Positions 20,297-29,137 of a stretch of 64,000 bases of DNA are shown piece by piece (position 1 is the stretch's first letter; the number at the start of each line of letters is the position of its first letter). The notes under the pieces are model-generated. The model was given only the letters and a program-made list of their open reading frames with translations. It was not told the DNA's origin and did not search any database. The translations under genes and the position numbers were made by a program. The DNA comes from Rubrivivax sp. (lineage in GTDB: Bacteria > Pseudomonadota > Gammaproteobacteria > Burkholderiales > Burkholderiaceae_C). The stretch covers positions 1 to 64,000 of the forward strand of contig JADJYX010000020.1 of the NCBI GenBank assembly GCA_016719535.1, read 5' to 3'.

Positions 20297-21520
20297 ATGG
20301 ACACCTTGCTGCAATCCCCCGCCGCCCAGGCCGCATTGCTGGCCGCGGCGGGCGCCATCGCCTTCTGGCTGCGCGACGTGCCCGGGCTCTTGATCTCGTG
20401 GCTGCAGCGCTTCGTCATCTCCACGCTCAGCGTCGATTCGCGCGACGAATTCCTCTTCTCGGCGCTGGTCGAATATATGGACGCCCACCCCGCGCTGCGC
20501 CAGGTCAACCAGTTCACGGCCCGCAGCGTGCGCCAGGGCACGGCGCACCAGAGCCTGGAGGAAGACCTGCGCGCCGGGCAGGCACCGCGCGCCTTCCTCT
20601 CCCCCGGCGAGGGCCTGCACATCCTGTGGGTCGAGGGGCGGCTGGTCTGGATGCGGCGCGACCTGCAGGTGGGGCAGAGCGTGTTCGAGCGCATCAGCCT
20701 GTCGCACCTGGGGCGATCGGGCGGCTGGCTGGCAGGCTTTCTGCAGCGCGCCATCGACGCGCGCGCAGGCCGCGAGAGCGACACGCTCTCGGTCTATATC
20801 CCCAACCCCTTCCACGGCGGCGACTGGATGCGCGCGCGCCTGGGCTCGCGCCGTCCGCTGGCCTCGGTGGTGCTCAAGGCCGGGCAGGCCGAGGCGCTGC
20901 TGGCCGACCTGCAGCGCTTCTACGGCGCGCGCGAGCGTTATGCCGAGCTGGGCATTCCCTGGCGGCGCGGCTACCTGCTGCACGGGCCGCCGGGCACGGG
21001 CAAGACCTCGCTCGTCACCGCGCTCGCCTCGGAACTGCGGCTGAACGTGTGCACGCTCAGCCTGGCCTCGCCGGTGGTGACCGACGAGAAGATCCACACG
21101 CTGCTGGCCGGCGTGCCGCAGCGGTCGCTGCTGCTGATCGAGGACGTGGACGCCTTCTTCCGCCAGCGCGATGCGGCGCACGCACAGGTGCGGCTGTCGT
21201 TCTCGGGCTTTCTCAATGCGCTCGACGGCGTGGCCACGCAGGAGGGCAACGTGCTCTTCATGACCACCAACCATGCCGAACAGCTGGACCCGGCGCTCAT
21301 CCGCGCCGGCCGCATCGACGAACGGGTGGAGCTGGGCCTGTGCGACGAAGACCAGCTGCGCCGCCTGTACCTCAAATTCCGGCCCGACGAGGCCGACGCG
21401 CAGCGCTTTGCGGCCGAGTGGGTGGCGCGGGCGCCCTCGCCGGCGCAGGTGCAGGCCGAGTTGATGCGCCGCTTCGGCGCCGCCAGCGGGCTGCCCGCGA
21501 CCGCAGCGCCCGCCGCCTGA
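20297..21520 (+). CDS. BCS1-like membrane AAA ATPase
   Basis: 407 residues. An N-terminal hydrophobic segment (about 10-35) is followed by a BCS1-N-like domain with the SxxSxDxxDE-type stretch STLSVDSRDEF. A AAA module follows: Walker A GPPGTGKTS near residue 230, Walker B LLLIEDVDAFF near 278, sensor TTNHAEQLDPALIRAGRID with the arginine finger. In mitochondria BCS1 translocates the folded Rieske protein. The role of bacterial homologues is unknown, and no Rieske gene lies nearby. It appears monocistronic; an AGCACAAT stretch lies about 30 bp upstream. Confidence 0.88.
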   Translation: MDTLLQSPAAQAALLAAAGAIAFWLRDVPGLLISWLQRFVISTLSVDSRDEFLFSALVEYMDAHPALRQVNQFTARSVRQGTAHQSLEEDLRAGQAPRAFLSPGEGLHILWVEGRLVWMRRDLQVGQSVFERISLSHLGRSGGWLAGFLQRAIDARAGRESDTLSVYIPNPFHGGDWMRARLGSRRPLASVVLKAGQAEALLADLQRFYGARERYAELGIPWRRGYLLHGPPGTGKTSLVTALASELRLNVCTLSLASPVVTDEKIHTLLAGVPQRSLLLIEDVDAFFRQRDAAHAQVRLSFSGFLNALDGVATQEGNVLFMTTNHAEQLDPALIRAGRIDERVELGLCDEDQLRRLYLKFRPDEADAQRFAAEWVARAPSPAQVQAELMRRFGAASGLPATAAPAA

Positions 21521-21527
21521 TCGCGCC

Positions 21528-22472
21528 TCAGCCCGGCTGCCGCGCCAGCGCCGCGCGCACGGCATCGGCGCGCGGGATCGGCGCCACGGCGCCGTAGCCC
21601 TCGGTCGACAGCGCAGCCGCCGCGGCCGCATGGCGCCCGGCATCGCGCAGGCCGTCGCCGGCCACCAGCCGCGCGACGAAGGCGCCGCCGAAGGTGTCGC
21701 CGGCGCCGGTGGCGTCCACGGGCGCGCAGGGGAAGGGCGCAATGCGGTGACGCTCGGCGGCGCTGGCGACGATGGCGCCGTCGGCACCGAGCTTGAGCGC
21801 GACGATCCCCGCGCCCAGCTGCAGGCAGTGGTCGACCAGCGCCTCGGGATCGGTCAGGCCGGTGATGGCGGCGATGTCGTCGTGGCTCGGCAGCGCGATG
21901 TCGCAGCGGCGCAGCACGTCGCTCATCACCGCGCGCGCACGGTCGATGGACCACAGCTTCAGCCGCAGGTTGGTGTCGAAGCTCACGCGCACGCCGGCCG
22001 CGCGCGCGGTCTCGATGGCGGCATAGCCGGTGTCGCAGGCCGCGGTCGAGATGGCCAGCGAGATGCCCGACAGGTGCAGCACCTTCGCCGCTGCGATGCG
22101 CGCGTGCGGCAGGTCGGCCGGCGTCATGCGGCTGGCTGCCGAGCCGGCGCGGAAGAAGTGGAACGCGTGGCCACGCTCGCCGTGGGTGACGAAATAGATC
22201 GCGGTGAAGGCAGCGTCATCGGTCTTCACGCCCTGGTGGTCCACGCCCTCGCGCGTCCACAGCTCGCGCAGCAGCCGGCCGTAGGGGTCGTCGCCGATGG
22301 CGCTGAGGTAGCCCGTGCGGGCCCCCTGGCGCGCGGCGGCGATGGCGAAGTTGGAACTGTCGCCGCCGAAGCCCTGCAGGTACAGGCGGCCGTCGCCGTC
22401 GCGCGTCTGGTTGAACTCGACCATCGGCTCGCCGTAGGCGAGGATGTCGACCGGGGTGTCGGGGGAGTGCAT
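21528..22472 (-). CDS. PfkB-family sugar kinase, probable 2-keto-3-deoxygluconate kinase
   Basis: 314 residues. PfkB motifs are clear: GGDSSNFAIAAARQGA near the N-terminus and the C-terminal anion-hole/catalytic DATGAGDTFGGAFV. The N-terminal GEPMVEFNQ with the YLQGFGGD stretch matches KdgK-type kinases, which phosphorylate KDG to KDPG. No KDPG aldolase or dehydratase lies nearby, so the substrate stays inferred. The ATG at 22472 lies six bases after CACAAT with no Shine-Dalgarno sequence, so the transcript may be leaderless. Confidence 0.82.
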   Translation of the reverse strand: MHSPDTPVDILAYGEPMVEFNQTRDGDGRLYLQGFGGDSSNFAIAAARQGARTGYLSAIGDDPYGRLLRELWTREGVDHQGVKTDDAAFTAIYFVTHGERGHAFHFFRAGSAASRMTPADLPHARIAAAKVLHLSGISLAISTAACDTGYAAIETARAAGVRVSFDTNLRLKLWSIDRARAVMSDVLRRCDIALPSHDDIAAITGLTDPEALVDHCLQLGAGIVALKLGADGAIVASAAERHRIAPFPCAPVDATGAGDTFGGAFVARLVAGDGLRDAGRHAAAAAALSTEGYGAVAPIPRADAVRAALARQPG

Positions 22473-22485
22473 GCGGTGATTGTGC

Positions 22486-23400
22486 TCAGCGACGGTTCGA
22501 CACCGCGATGCCGGCGACGATGAGCGCGAAGGCCACGCCGTGGTAGGGCTGCGGCGGCTGGCCGAGCCACAGCGCCGACAGCAGCGCCGCAAACAGCGGC
22601 GTCAGGTTGCCGAAGAACCCGGCCACCGCCGGCCCGACGGCGGCCACGCCCAGGCCCCAGCAGCGGTAGGCCAGCACCGACGGGCCCAGCGCCAGAAAGA
22701 CCAGCGCCGCCAGCAGGCCGGGGCCGAATTCGGGCCAGCGTCCGCCCAGCGCCTGCTCGGCGGCGCCGGCGCTGCCGGCCCAGACGAAGCCGAAGAGCGT
22801 CTGCACGAGCAGGAATTCGGCCCAGGTCCAGGCCGGCCGCTGCCCGCCCGCCAGCAGCGGAGCCGGACGCGCCAGCAGCCAGCTGTAGACCGCCCAGCTC
22901 AGGGCCGCCAGCAGCATCCACAGGTCACCCGGCACCAGGCGGATGGCCGACAGGCCGCCGATGTCACCCCGCACCAGCACCAGCAGCACGCCGGCCATCG
23001 ACAGCAGCGCGCCCACGGCCTGCGCGCCGCGCACGCGTTCGCCGAAGAAGAGCGCGCCCACCAGCAGCATCCACAGCGGCGTGCTGGCGGCGATCAGCGT
23101 GACGTTGATCGGCGTGCTCGTCTGCAGCGCCAGGTATTGCAGCGCGTTGTAGGCGCCGACGCCCAGCAGCCCCAGCACCGCCAGCGGCCGCCAGCGTGCG
23201 CGCAGCTCGGCGCGGCGTTTGCGCGTGGCGACGGCACCCCAGCCCAGCGGCAGCAGCACCAGCAGCGCCCCCGTCCAGCGCAGTGCATTGAGCGTCAGCG
23301 GCGACACCTGCGGCGCCAGCAGGCGGCCGAGCAGCGCATTGCACGCCCACAGCAGCGGGGGCAGCGTCAGCAGCGCGGCGATGCGCGGCGTCAGCGTCAC
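22486..23400 (-). CDS. EamA/DMT-family permease
   Basis: 304 residues with ten hydrophobic helices arranged as two EamA repeats, a drug/metabolite transporter architecture. The second repeat contains LGPSVLAYRCWGLG and the first PLLWACNALLGR. The GTG start at 23400 is in a GTGA overlap with the upstream zinc-ribbon gene, supporting coupling and rejecting the longer upstream frame. Substrate unknown. Confidence 0.88.
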   Translation of the reverse strand: MTLTPRIAALLTLPPLLWACNALLGRLLAPQVSPLTLNALRWTGALLVLLPLGWGAVATRKRRAELRARWRPLAVLGLLGVGAYNALQYLALQTSTPINVTLIAASTPLWMLLVGALFFGERVRGAQAVGALLSMAGVLLVLVRGDIGGLSAIRLVPGDLWMLLAALSWAVYSWLLARPAPLLAGGQRPAWTWAEFLLVQTLFGFVWAGSAGAAEQALGGRWPEFGPGLLAALVFLALGPSVLAYRCWGLGVAAVGPAVAGFFGNLTPLFAALLSALWLGQPPQPYHGVAFALIVAGIAVSNRR

Positions 23401-23717
23401 GGCGTGCCCGGCGGCGCGGGCATCGCGGTGCCGCAGTTCCAGCAGACCTCGAACGGGCCGTCGACGATCTCGCGGCAGCCCGGGCAGGCCCAGTGCCGGT
23501 GCGGCAGGTGCTGCCATTCATCGAGCAGCCGGCGCGCGGTGCCGAGCTGGGCATCCTCGGCGACCCAGACCTCGGGCAGGCACTGGTCGGGCGGCAGTTC
23601 GCCGGCGATGCCGCTGGCAAAGGCGCGCTGCACGCTGGCGGCGATGCCGGCGGCGCCGAGCTGGTCGGCCCACAGCGTGGCCAGGGCGAGGTTGGGGGCT
23701 TGTCGCACGCGTTTCAT
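23397..23717 (-). CDS. small DUF2007-like protein with C-terminal zinc ribbon
   Basis: 106 residues. The N-terminal half resembles the DUF2007 putative signal-transducing fold (LALATLWADQLGAAGIAASV, then PEVWVAEDAQLGTARRLLDEW). The C-terminal half is a four-Cys zinc ribbon, CPGC followed by CWNC. It is translated with the EamA permease through a 4-bp overlap. Start chosen at ATG 23717 (MKRVRQAPN); an ATG 24 bases further upstream is also possible. Function unknown. Confidence 0.75.
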   Translation of the reverse strand: MKRVRQAPNLALATLWADQLGAAGIAASVQRAFASGIAGELPPDQCLPEVWVAEDAQLGTARRLLDEWQHLPHRHWACPGCREIVDGPFEVCWNCGTAMPAPPGTP

Positions 23718-23811
23718 CGCAAGCGCCGATGGTGCCATGCCGGCGCTGCACGACGCGCGCGCTTGGCTTAACCTCGCGCACCTTGCCAACACCCTCACCA
23801 GGAGAGACCGA

Positions 23812-24795
23812 ATGCCACGCGCGATCCAGATCACCGAATACGGCGGCCCCGAGAAGCTGCAGCTCGTCGACCTGCCGGTCGGCGAGCCCGGGCCGGGTGA
23901 GATCCGCATCCGCCACCAGGCCTGCGGCCTGAATTTCATCGACGTCTACCAGCGCACCGGCCTGTACCAGAACCCGCTGCCGCTGACGCTGGGCATGGAA
24001 GGCGCCGGCATCGTTGAGGCGGTGGGCGAGGGCGTGACGCACCTGAAGGCCGGCGACCGCGCTGCCTATGCCAGCAACCCGCCGGGCTCGTACAGCGAGG
24101 TGCGCGTGATGCCGGCGAAGACGGTGGTCAAGCTGCCCGACGGCATCGCCTTCGACACCGCCGCCGGCATGATGCTCAAGGGCCTGACGGCGCAATACCT
24201 GCTGAAGAAGACGCTGCCGGTCGAGGGCCTGCAGCCCGGCGACCACGTGCTGTTCCATGCCGCTGCCGGCGGCGTGGGCCTGATCGCCTGCCAGTGGGCG
24301 AAGGCGCTGGGCCTGCAGCTGATCGCCACCGCCGGCAGCGCCGCCAAGTGCCAGCTGGCGCTGGACCACGGCGCGGCGCATGCGATCGACTATTCGAAGG
24401 AAGATTTTGCGGCCCGCGTCAAGGCCATCACCGGCGGCAAGGGCGTGAAGGTGGTCTACGACAGCGTGGGCAAGGACACCTTCGAGGGCAGCCTGAACTG
24501 CCTGCGGCCCTTCGGGCTGCTGGCCAGCTTCGGCAATGCCTCGGGCCCGGTGCCGCCTTTCGCGCCCGGCATCCTGGGGCCCAAGGGTTCGCTCTACATC
24601 ACGCGCGCCACGCTCTTCACGCACATCGCCACGCGCGAAGCCACGCAGGCCATGGCCGACGACCTGTTCGCGGTGGTGCTGTCGGGCCAGGTGAAGATCC
24701 GCATCGACCAGCGCTACCCGCTGGCCGAGGTGGCGCAGGCGCACCGCGACCTGGAAGCGCGCAAGACCACCGGCTCGACGGTGCTGATGCCCTGA
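23812..24795 (+). CDS. NADPH:quinone oxidoreductase, zeta-crystallin type
   Basis: 327 residues of the zinc-free MDR superfamily. Motifs are GLNFIDVYQRTGLY, the NADPH-binding AAAGGVGLIACQWAKALG, and YDSVGKDTFEGSL. No zinc-ligand Cys cluster is present, as expected for QOR. It reduces quinones by one or two electrons with NADPH in the cytoplasm. ATG at 23812 follows the Shine-Dalgarno sequence GGAGAG. It diverges from the zinc-ribbon/EamA pair. Confidence 0.93.
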   Translation: MPRAIQITEYGGPEKLQLVDLPVGEPGPGEIRIRHQACGLNFIDVYQRTGLYQNPLPLTLGMEGAGIVEAVGEGVTHLKAGDRAAYASNPPGSYSEVRVMPAKTVVKLPDGIAFDTAAGMMLKGLTAQYLLKKTLPVEGLQPGDHVLFHAAAGGVGLIACQWAKALGLQLIATAGSAAKCQLALDHGAAHAIDYSKEDFAARVKAITGGKGVKVVYDSVGKDTFEGSLNCLRPFGLLASFGNASGPVPPFAPGILGPKGSLYITRATLFTHIATREATQAMADDLFAVVLSGQVKIRIDQRYPLAEVAQAHRDLEARKTTGSTVLMP

Positions 24796-24808
24796 GCGGG
24801 CCCGGCCC

Positions 24809-26314
24809 TTGGACCGCATCCGCCGCCGCGTCCTGGCCGCCGCCGCGGTGGCGGGTATGCCCGCGCGGGCGATCGCACAGGCGACGGCGCGCGAGCCCGT
24901 CGCGCCGGCGCCGGACTGCTCGCACTGCCGGGCACGGCTGCAGACGGTGGCGGCGCTGCGATCGCAGCTGCCCGCCGACTGGCGCATCGGGCTCGAGCCC
25001 GAGCCGGTGCTGGGCGGCGAGATGCTGGTGGTGCAGGCCGGGCCGGCGGGCGCGCCGCCGCTGCTGCTGGTGCATGGCCTGGGGCAGAACGGCTTCACCG
25101 ACTGGCTGCCGGTGATGGCCACGCTGGCCCGCCGCCACCGGGTGCTGGCGGTGGACCTGCCGGGCTTCGGCTATTCGTCCACGCCGCCAGCCAGGCTGTC
25201 GCCGACCCACCTGGCGCGTGTGCTCGACGGCCTGCTGGTGCGCCGGCAGATCGGGCCGCTGACGGTGATCGGCCATTCGATGGGCGCTGCGGTGGCGCTG
25301 CGGCTGGCGGCCGATTTTCCGCAGCGCGTGGCCGCGCTGGTGGTGGTGGACGCGGCCGGCATCCTGCACCGCACCGCCTTCAGCAAGCACGCCACCATCG
25401 GCCAGCTGCCGTCGGAGGGCTGGCCCGAGGCGCTGAAGGAGCCGGCGGCGCGGCTGCGCGACCTGGGCCACCTCATCGTCGAGCGCCTCTTCGGCCTGCC
25501 CTTCGATCCCACCGAGGTGCTGCGTGCCAACGACTGGCTGTGGCCGCTGGTGCTGGGGGACCGCGCCAGCATCAATGCCGCGCTGGCGCTGGTGGACGAG
25601 GATTTCAGCGCCGTCGTGCACACGCTGGCGCAGCCGGTGCACCTGATCTGGGGCGAGGCCGATGCGGTGGCGCCGCTGCGCACCGGCGAACTGCTCGCGC
25701 GCCGGCTGCCGCGCGCGCAGCTGAGCACGCTGCCCGGCGTCGGCCACATGCCGATGGCGCAGGCCCCGGGCGAGTTCCTGCTGCGGCTGGAGCGTGCGCT
25801 GCGCGAGCCGCCGCTGCCGCGGCCAGCCGAGGCCGGCGCCGGCGACGGCGCGCTGCAGGACCTGCTCTGCATCGGTGAGGTCGACCGCCGTCACCGCGGG
25901 CGCTACCGCGAGCTGCGCATCGAGCGCTGCACGGCGCTGCGGCTGACCGACGTGGTGGCCGAGCGGGTGATCGTGCGCGACTCGATCGTGCAGATGACCG
26001 GCGTGCGCGTGCAGGGCGGCGAGCTGGCGCTGGACATCGTCAATTCGGAACTGGTGGCCACCGCCTGCGATTTCGACGGCCGCACCGCCATCCGCAGCGA
26101 CGCCAGCCGCCTGGACCTGGCCGGCTGCCGGCTGCAGGCGCGCGGCTTTGCGGTGCAGGTGGCGCGGCGATCCCGCCTGGTGGCGTCGGTGAGCCGCATC
26201 GACGATGCCTTCCACCGCGGCTGGTGGCACGAGGACCGCGAACTCGAAGGCGAATTGCTGGACCCGCGCGCACCCTTGCGTCGGCCGCCGGCCGCGTCGG
26301 CGCCGGGGTCTTAA
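24809..26314 (+). CDS. exported alpha/beta hydrolase fused to a C-terminal repeat domain
   Basis: 501 residues. The N-terminus DRIRRRVLAAAAVAG...AIAQA resembles a twin-arginine signal, followed by two Cys (CSHC). The alpha/beta hydrolase core shows LLLVHGLGQNG (oxyanion), nucleophile Ser157 in GHSMG, acid Asp in WGEADAVAP and His in GVGHMPM. After about residue 350 a second domain begins with short repeated strands (RELRIERCTALRL, ERVIVRDSIVQMTGV, ELALDIVNSELVAT, RLDLAGCRLQARG), suggestive of a small right-handed beta-helix. The TTG start has no clear Shine-Dalgarno site. Its stop overlaps the convergent DUF2189 stop. Confidence 0.8.
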   Translation: MDRIRRRVLAAAAVAGMPARAIAQATAREPVAPAPDCSHCRARLQTVAALRSQLPADWRIGLEPEPVLGGEMLVVQAGPAGAPPLLLVHGLGQNGFTDWLPVMATLARRHRVLAVDLPGFGYSSTPPARLSPTHLARVLDGLLVRRQIGPLTVIGHSMGAAVALRLAADFPQRVAALVVVDAAGILHRTAFSKHATIGQLPSEGWPEALKEPAARLRDLGHLIVERLFGLPFDPTEVLRANDWLWPLVLGDRASINAALALVDEDFSAVVHTLAQPVHLIWGEADAVAPLRTGELLARRLPRAQLSTLPGVGHMPMAQAPGEFLLRLERALREPPLPRPAEAGAGDGALQDLLCIGEVDRRHRGRYRELRIERCTALRLTDVVAERVIVRDSIVQMTGVRVQGGELALDIVNSELVATACDFDGRTAIRSDASRLDLAGCRLQARGFAVQVARRSRLVASVSRIDDAFHRGWWHEDRELEGELLDPRAPLRRPPAASAPGS

Positions 26315-27111
26315 TCGGCGACGGCGGCGCGGTAGGCGTGCCAGGAGGCGTGGCCGACCACCGGCCCGATCACCAGCAGCCCCACGAACCACGGCAGCAT
26401 GGCCAGCACGACGAGGGTCGCGATCAGCAGGCCCCACCACAGCATCACGCCCGTCTGCCCCAGCACCAGGCGCAGGCTGGTCAGGCCGGCGGTGATGGCA
26501 TCGGTCTGCCGGTGCAGGATCATCGGCATCGACACCACGCTGATCGCATAGATCAACCCGGCAAAGACCGCGCCCAGCGCCGTCCAGGCGACGATGAAGC
26601 CGATGTTGCGCGGGTCGAGCAGCGCCAGCAGCGATCCCTTGAAGTCGGGCATGCCGTCGAAGCTGACCGCAAACACCACCAGCGTGGCGCGGCCCCACAG
26701 CATCTCGAGCACCAGCAGCACGAAGCCGAAGATGCCCAGCTGCGCGGTGCGTGTGTCCCAGGCCAGCAGCGAATCGCCGAAATCGGGCCGCTGGCCCTGC
26801 TCCAGCCGCTGGCTGGTACGGTACAGGCCCAGGCACAGGAAGGGGCCCATGAGCAGAAAGCCGGCCGACAGCGCGAGCATGTAGGCGGGCGCATGCTCGT
26901 AGACCTTCAGCAGCGCCCAGCCCATGACCATGAAGCAGGTGCCGTAGAAGAGCCCGATGCCCGGCGCGCGCAGAAAATCGCGCCAGCCGCGCTGCAGCCA
27001 GCGCAGCGGATCGGCAAAGCCCAGTGTGCGCAGTTCGATGCGCGCTCCGGCGCCGGCATCGGGCGCGGCAGCGGGTGGCGGGCCGCTGTCGCTGCCGCCG
27101 GACGATGTCAT
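26311..27111 (-). CDS. DUF2189 integral membrane protein
   Basis: 266 residues with about six membrane helices after a Pro/Ala/Gly-rich cytoplasmic tail. The DUF2189 pattern is seen in DPLRWLQRGWRDF, GPFLCLGLYRTSQRLEQG and the C-terminal VGLLVIGPVVGHASWHAYRA. Function unknown; in some proteobacteria relatives accompany cytochrome or respiratory genes. Start at ATG 27111. The stop codon shares two bases with the convergent hydrolase stop (TTAA palindrome). Confidence 0.85.
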   Translation of the reverse strand: MTSSGGSDSGPPPAAAPDAGAGARIELRTLGFADPLRWLQRGWRDFLRAPGIGLFYGTCFMVMGWALLKVYEHAPAYMLALSAGFLLMGPFLCLGLYRTSQRLEQGQRPDFGDSLLAWDTRTAQLGIFGFVLLVLEMLWGRATLVVFAVSFDGMPDFKGSLLALLDPRNIGFIVAWTALGAVFAGLIYAISVVSMPMILHRQTDAITAGLTSLRLVLGQTGVMLWWGLLIATLVVLAMLPWFVGLLVIGPVVGHASWHAYRAAVAD

Positions 27112-27203
27112 CGGATCGCTTTCCAAGATGCCCGTGAGGGTAGGTGGGGCATCGGCCAGCGTCCACCCGGGCGTGCCCGCATGGGTGCGCCCGGTGCCAT
27201 GCG

Positions 27204-28079
<876 letters not shown>

Positions 28080-28088
28080 CTGCTTACC

Positions 28089-28117
28089 TAGAATGGATCG
28101 GGTATCGGTGCATTCTG
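28089..28117. promoter_or_regulatory. divergent -10-like hexamers between galU and the dehydrogenase-like gene
   Basis: TAGAAT (28089-28094) reads rightward. CAGAAT (complement of 28112-28117) reads leftward and would give galU a leader of about 30 nt. No convincing -35 elements are present, so these are tentative. Confidence 0.35.
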
Positions 28118-28162
28118 GCACCCCCTTCCGCCACGTCCTGGTCGCCAAACCCCAACTTCTTC

Positions 28163-29137
28163 ATGGAGCTCCTCGTCGTCGAACCGCTGGACCCGGAAGT
28201 CCTGGACTGGCTGTCGATGCGGCATGGCGTGGTCTACGCGCCGCACCTGGCGCATGACCCGCGCGAATTCCGCGCCGCCTTGCCGGCCGTGCGCGGCATG
28301 GTGCTGCCGCCGTCGGTCGCCGTGGACCGCACGGTGCTGCGCGCCGCGCCGCATCTGCTGACCGTGGGACGGCTGTCGGCCGGCGCCGAGAATCTGGACC
28401 TCGAAGCCTGCGCCCGCGCCGGGGTCGAGGTCGTGCGCCCGGCCACCGCCAGCGCCAACGCCGAGGCCGAATTCGCCATCGGCGCGCTGCTGCAGATGCT
28501 GCGCCGCGTGCCGGTGATCAACGCCGAGGGCCTGGCCGTGGGCCGCGAACTCGGCGGCGCCGTGGTCGGCATCATCGGCATGACGCCGGCGGCGCGGCCG
28601 CTGGCCAAGCTGCTCGATACCTTCGGCGCGCGCGTGCTCGGCTACGACCCGGCCGTGCACGCCGGCGACGGCCTGTGGGACCGCTGGGGCATCGAGCCGG
28701 TGCCGCTGCGCCAGCTGATGGAGCACAGCGACGGCGTGTGCGCGCTGCTGCTGTACTACAGCCGCTACCACGGGCTGCTGGGGCAGCGTTATCTGGCCGA
28801 CTGCAAGCCCAACCAGGTGCTGGTGAGCCTGGCGCCCTCGGGCCTGTTCGACGAGCAGGCGCTGGCGCATGCGCTGGCCACGCGGCGCATGGCCGCGGCC
28901 TGGTTCGACAGCATGGAACCCGGCACCCTGGACCCGGGTCGCCCGCTGCACGACATCGACGCGCTGCAGGTCACGCCGCGCGTGGCCAGCACGACGCGCG
29001 AATCGCGCGTGCGCAGCGCCTGGGCCGTGGCCCAGCGCATGGACGAGATCCTGCAGGTGCGCACGTCGCTGGCCGATTTCACGTCGACGACACCAGGCGC
29101 GCTCGCTGGTCTCGAAGACGATCCAGCGCCTGCCTGA
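28163..29137 (+). CDS. D-2-hydroxyacid dehydrogenase-like protein with altered active site
   Basis: 324 residues with the overall D-isomer 2-hydroxyacid dehydrogenase layout. Key residues deviate: the GxGxxG loop reads GIIGMTPAARP, the usual catalytic Arg of the ARG motif is replaced (LAPSGLFDEQAL), and the TPH histidine is Arg (TPRVASTTRES). It is therefore probably inactive as a dehydrogenase or has changed function. The last 59 bp overlap the 3' end of valS antiparallel, so its C-terminal tail is likely dispensable. Confidence 0.75.
   Translation: MELLVVEPLDPEVLDWLSMRHGVVYAPHLAHDPREFRAALPAVRGMVLPPSVAVDRTVLRAAPHLLTVGRLSAGAENLDLEACARAGVEVVRPATASANAEAEFAIGALLQMLRRVPVINAEGLAVGRELGGAVVGIIGMTPAARPLAKLLDTFGARVLGYDPAVHAGDGLWDRWGIEPVPLRQLMEHSDGVCALLLYYSRYHGLLGQRYLADCKPNQVLVSLAPSGLFDEQALAHALATRRMAAAWFDSMEPGTLDPGRPLHDIDALQVTPRVASTTRESRVRSAWAVAQRMDEILQVRTSLADFTSTTPGALAGLEDDPAPA

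Noticed and set aside
19613..21787. Open frames on both strands within the 19.6-20.2 kb repeat
   Set aside because: They follow the inverted repeat, read similarly from both arms and lack start signals or recognisable domains.
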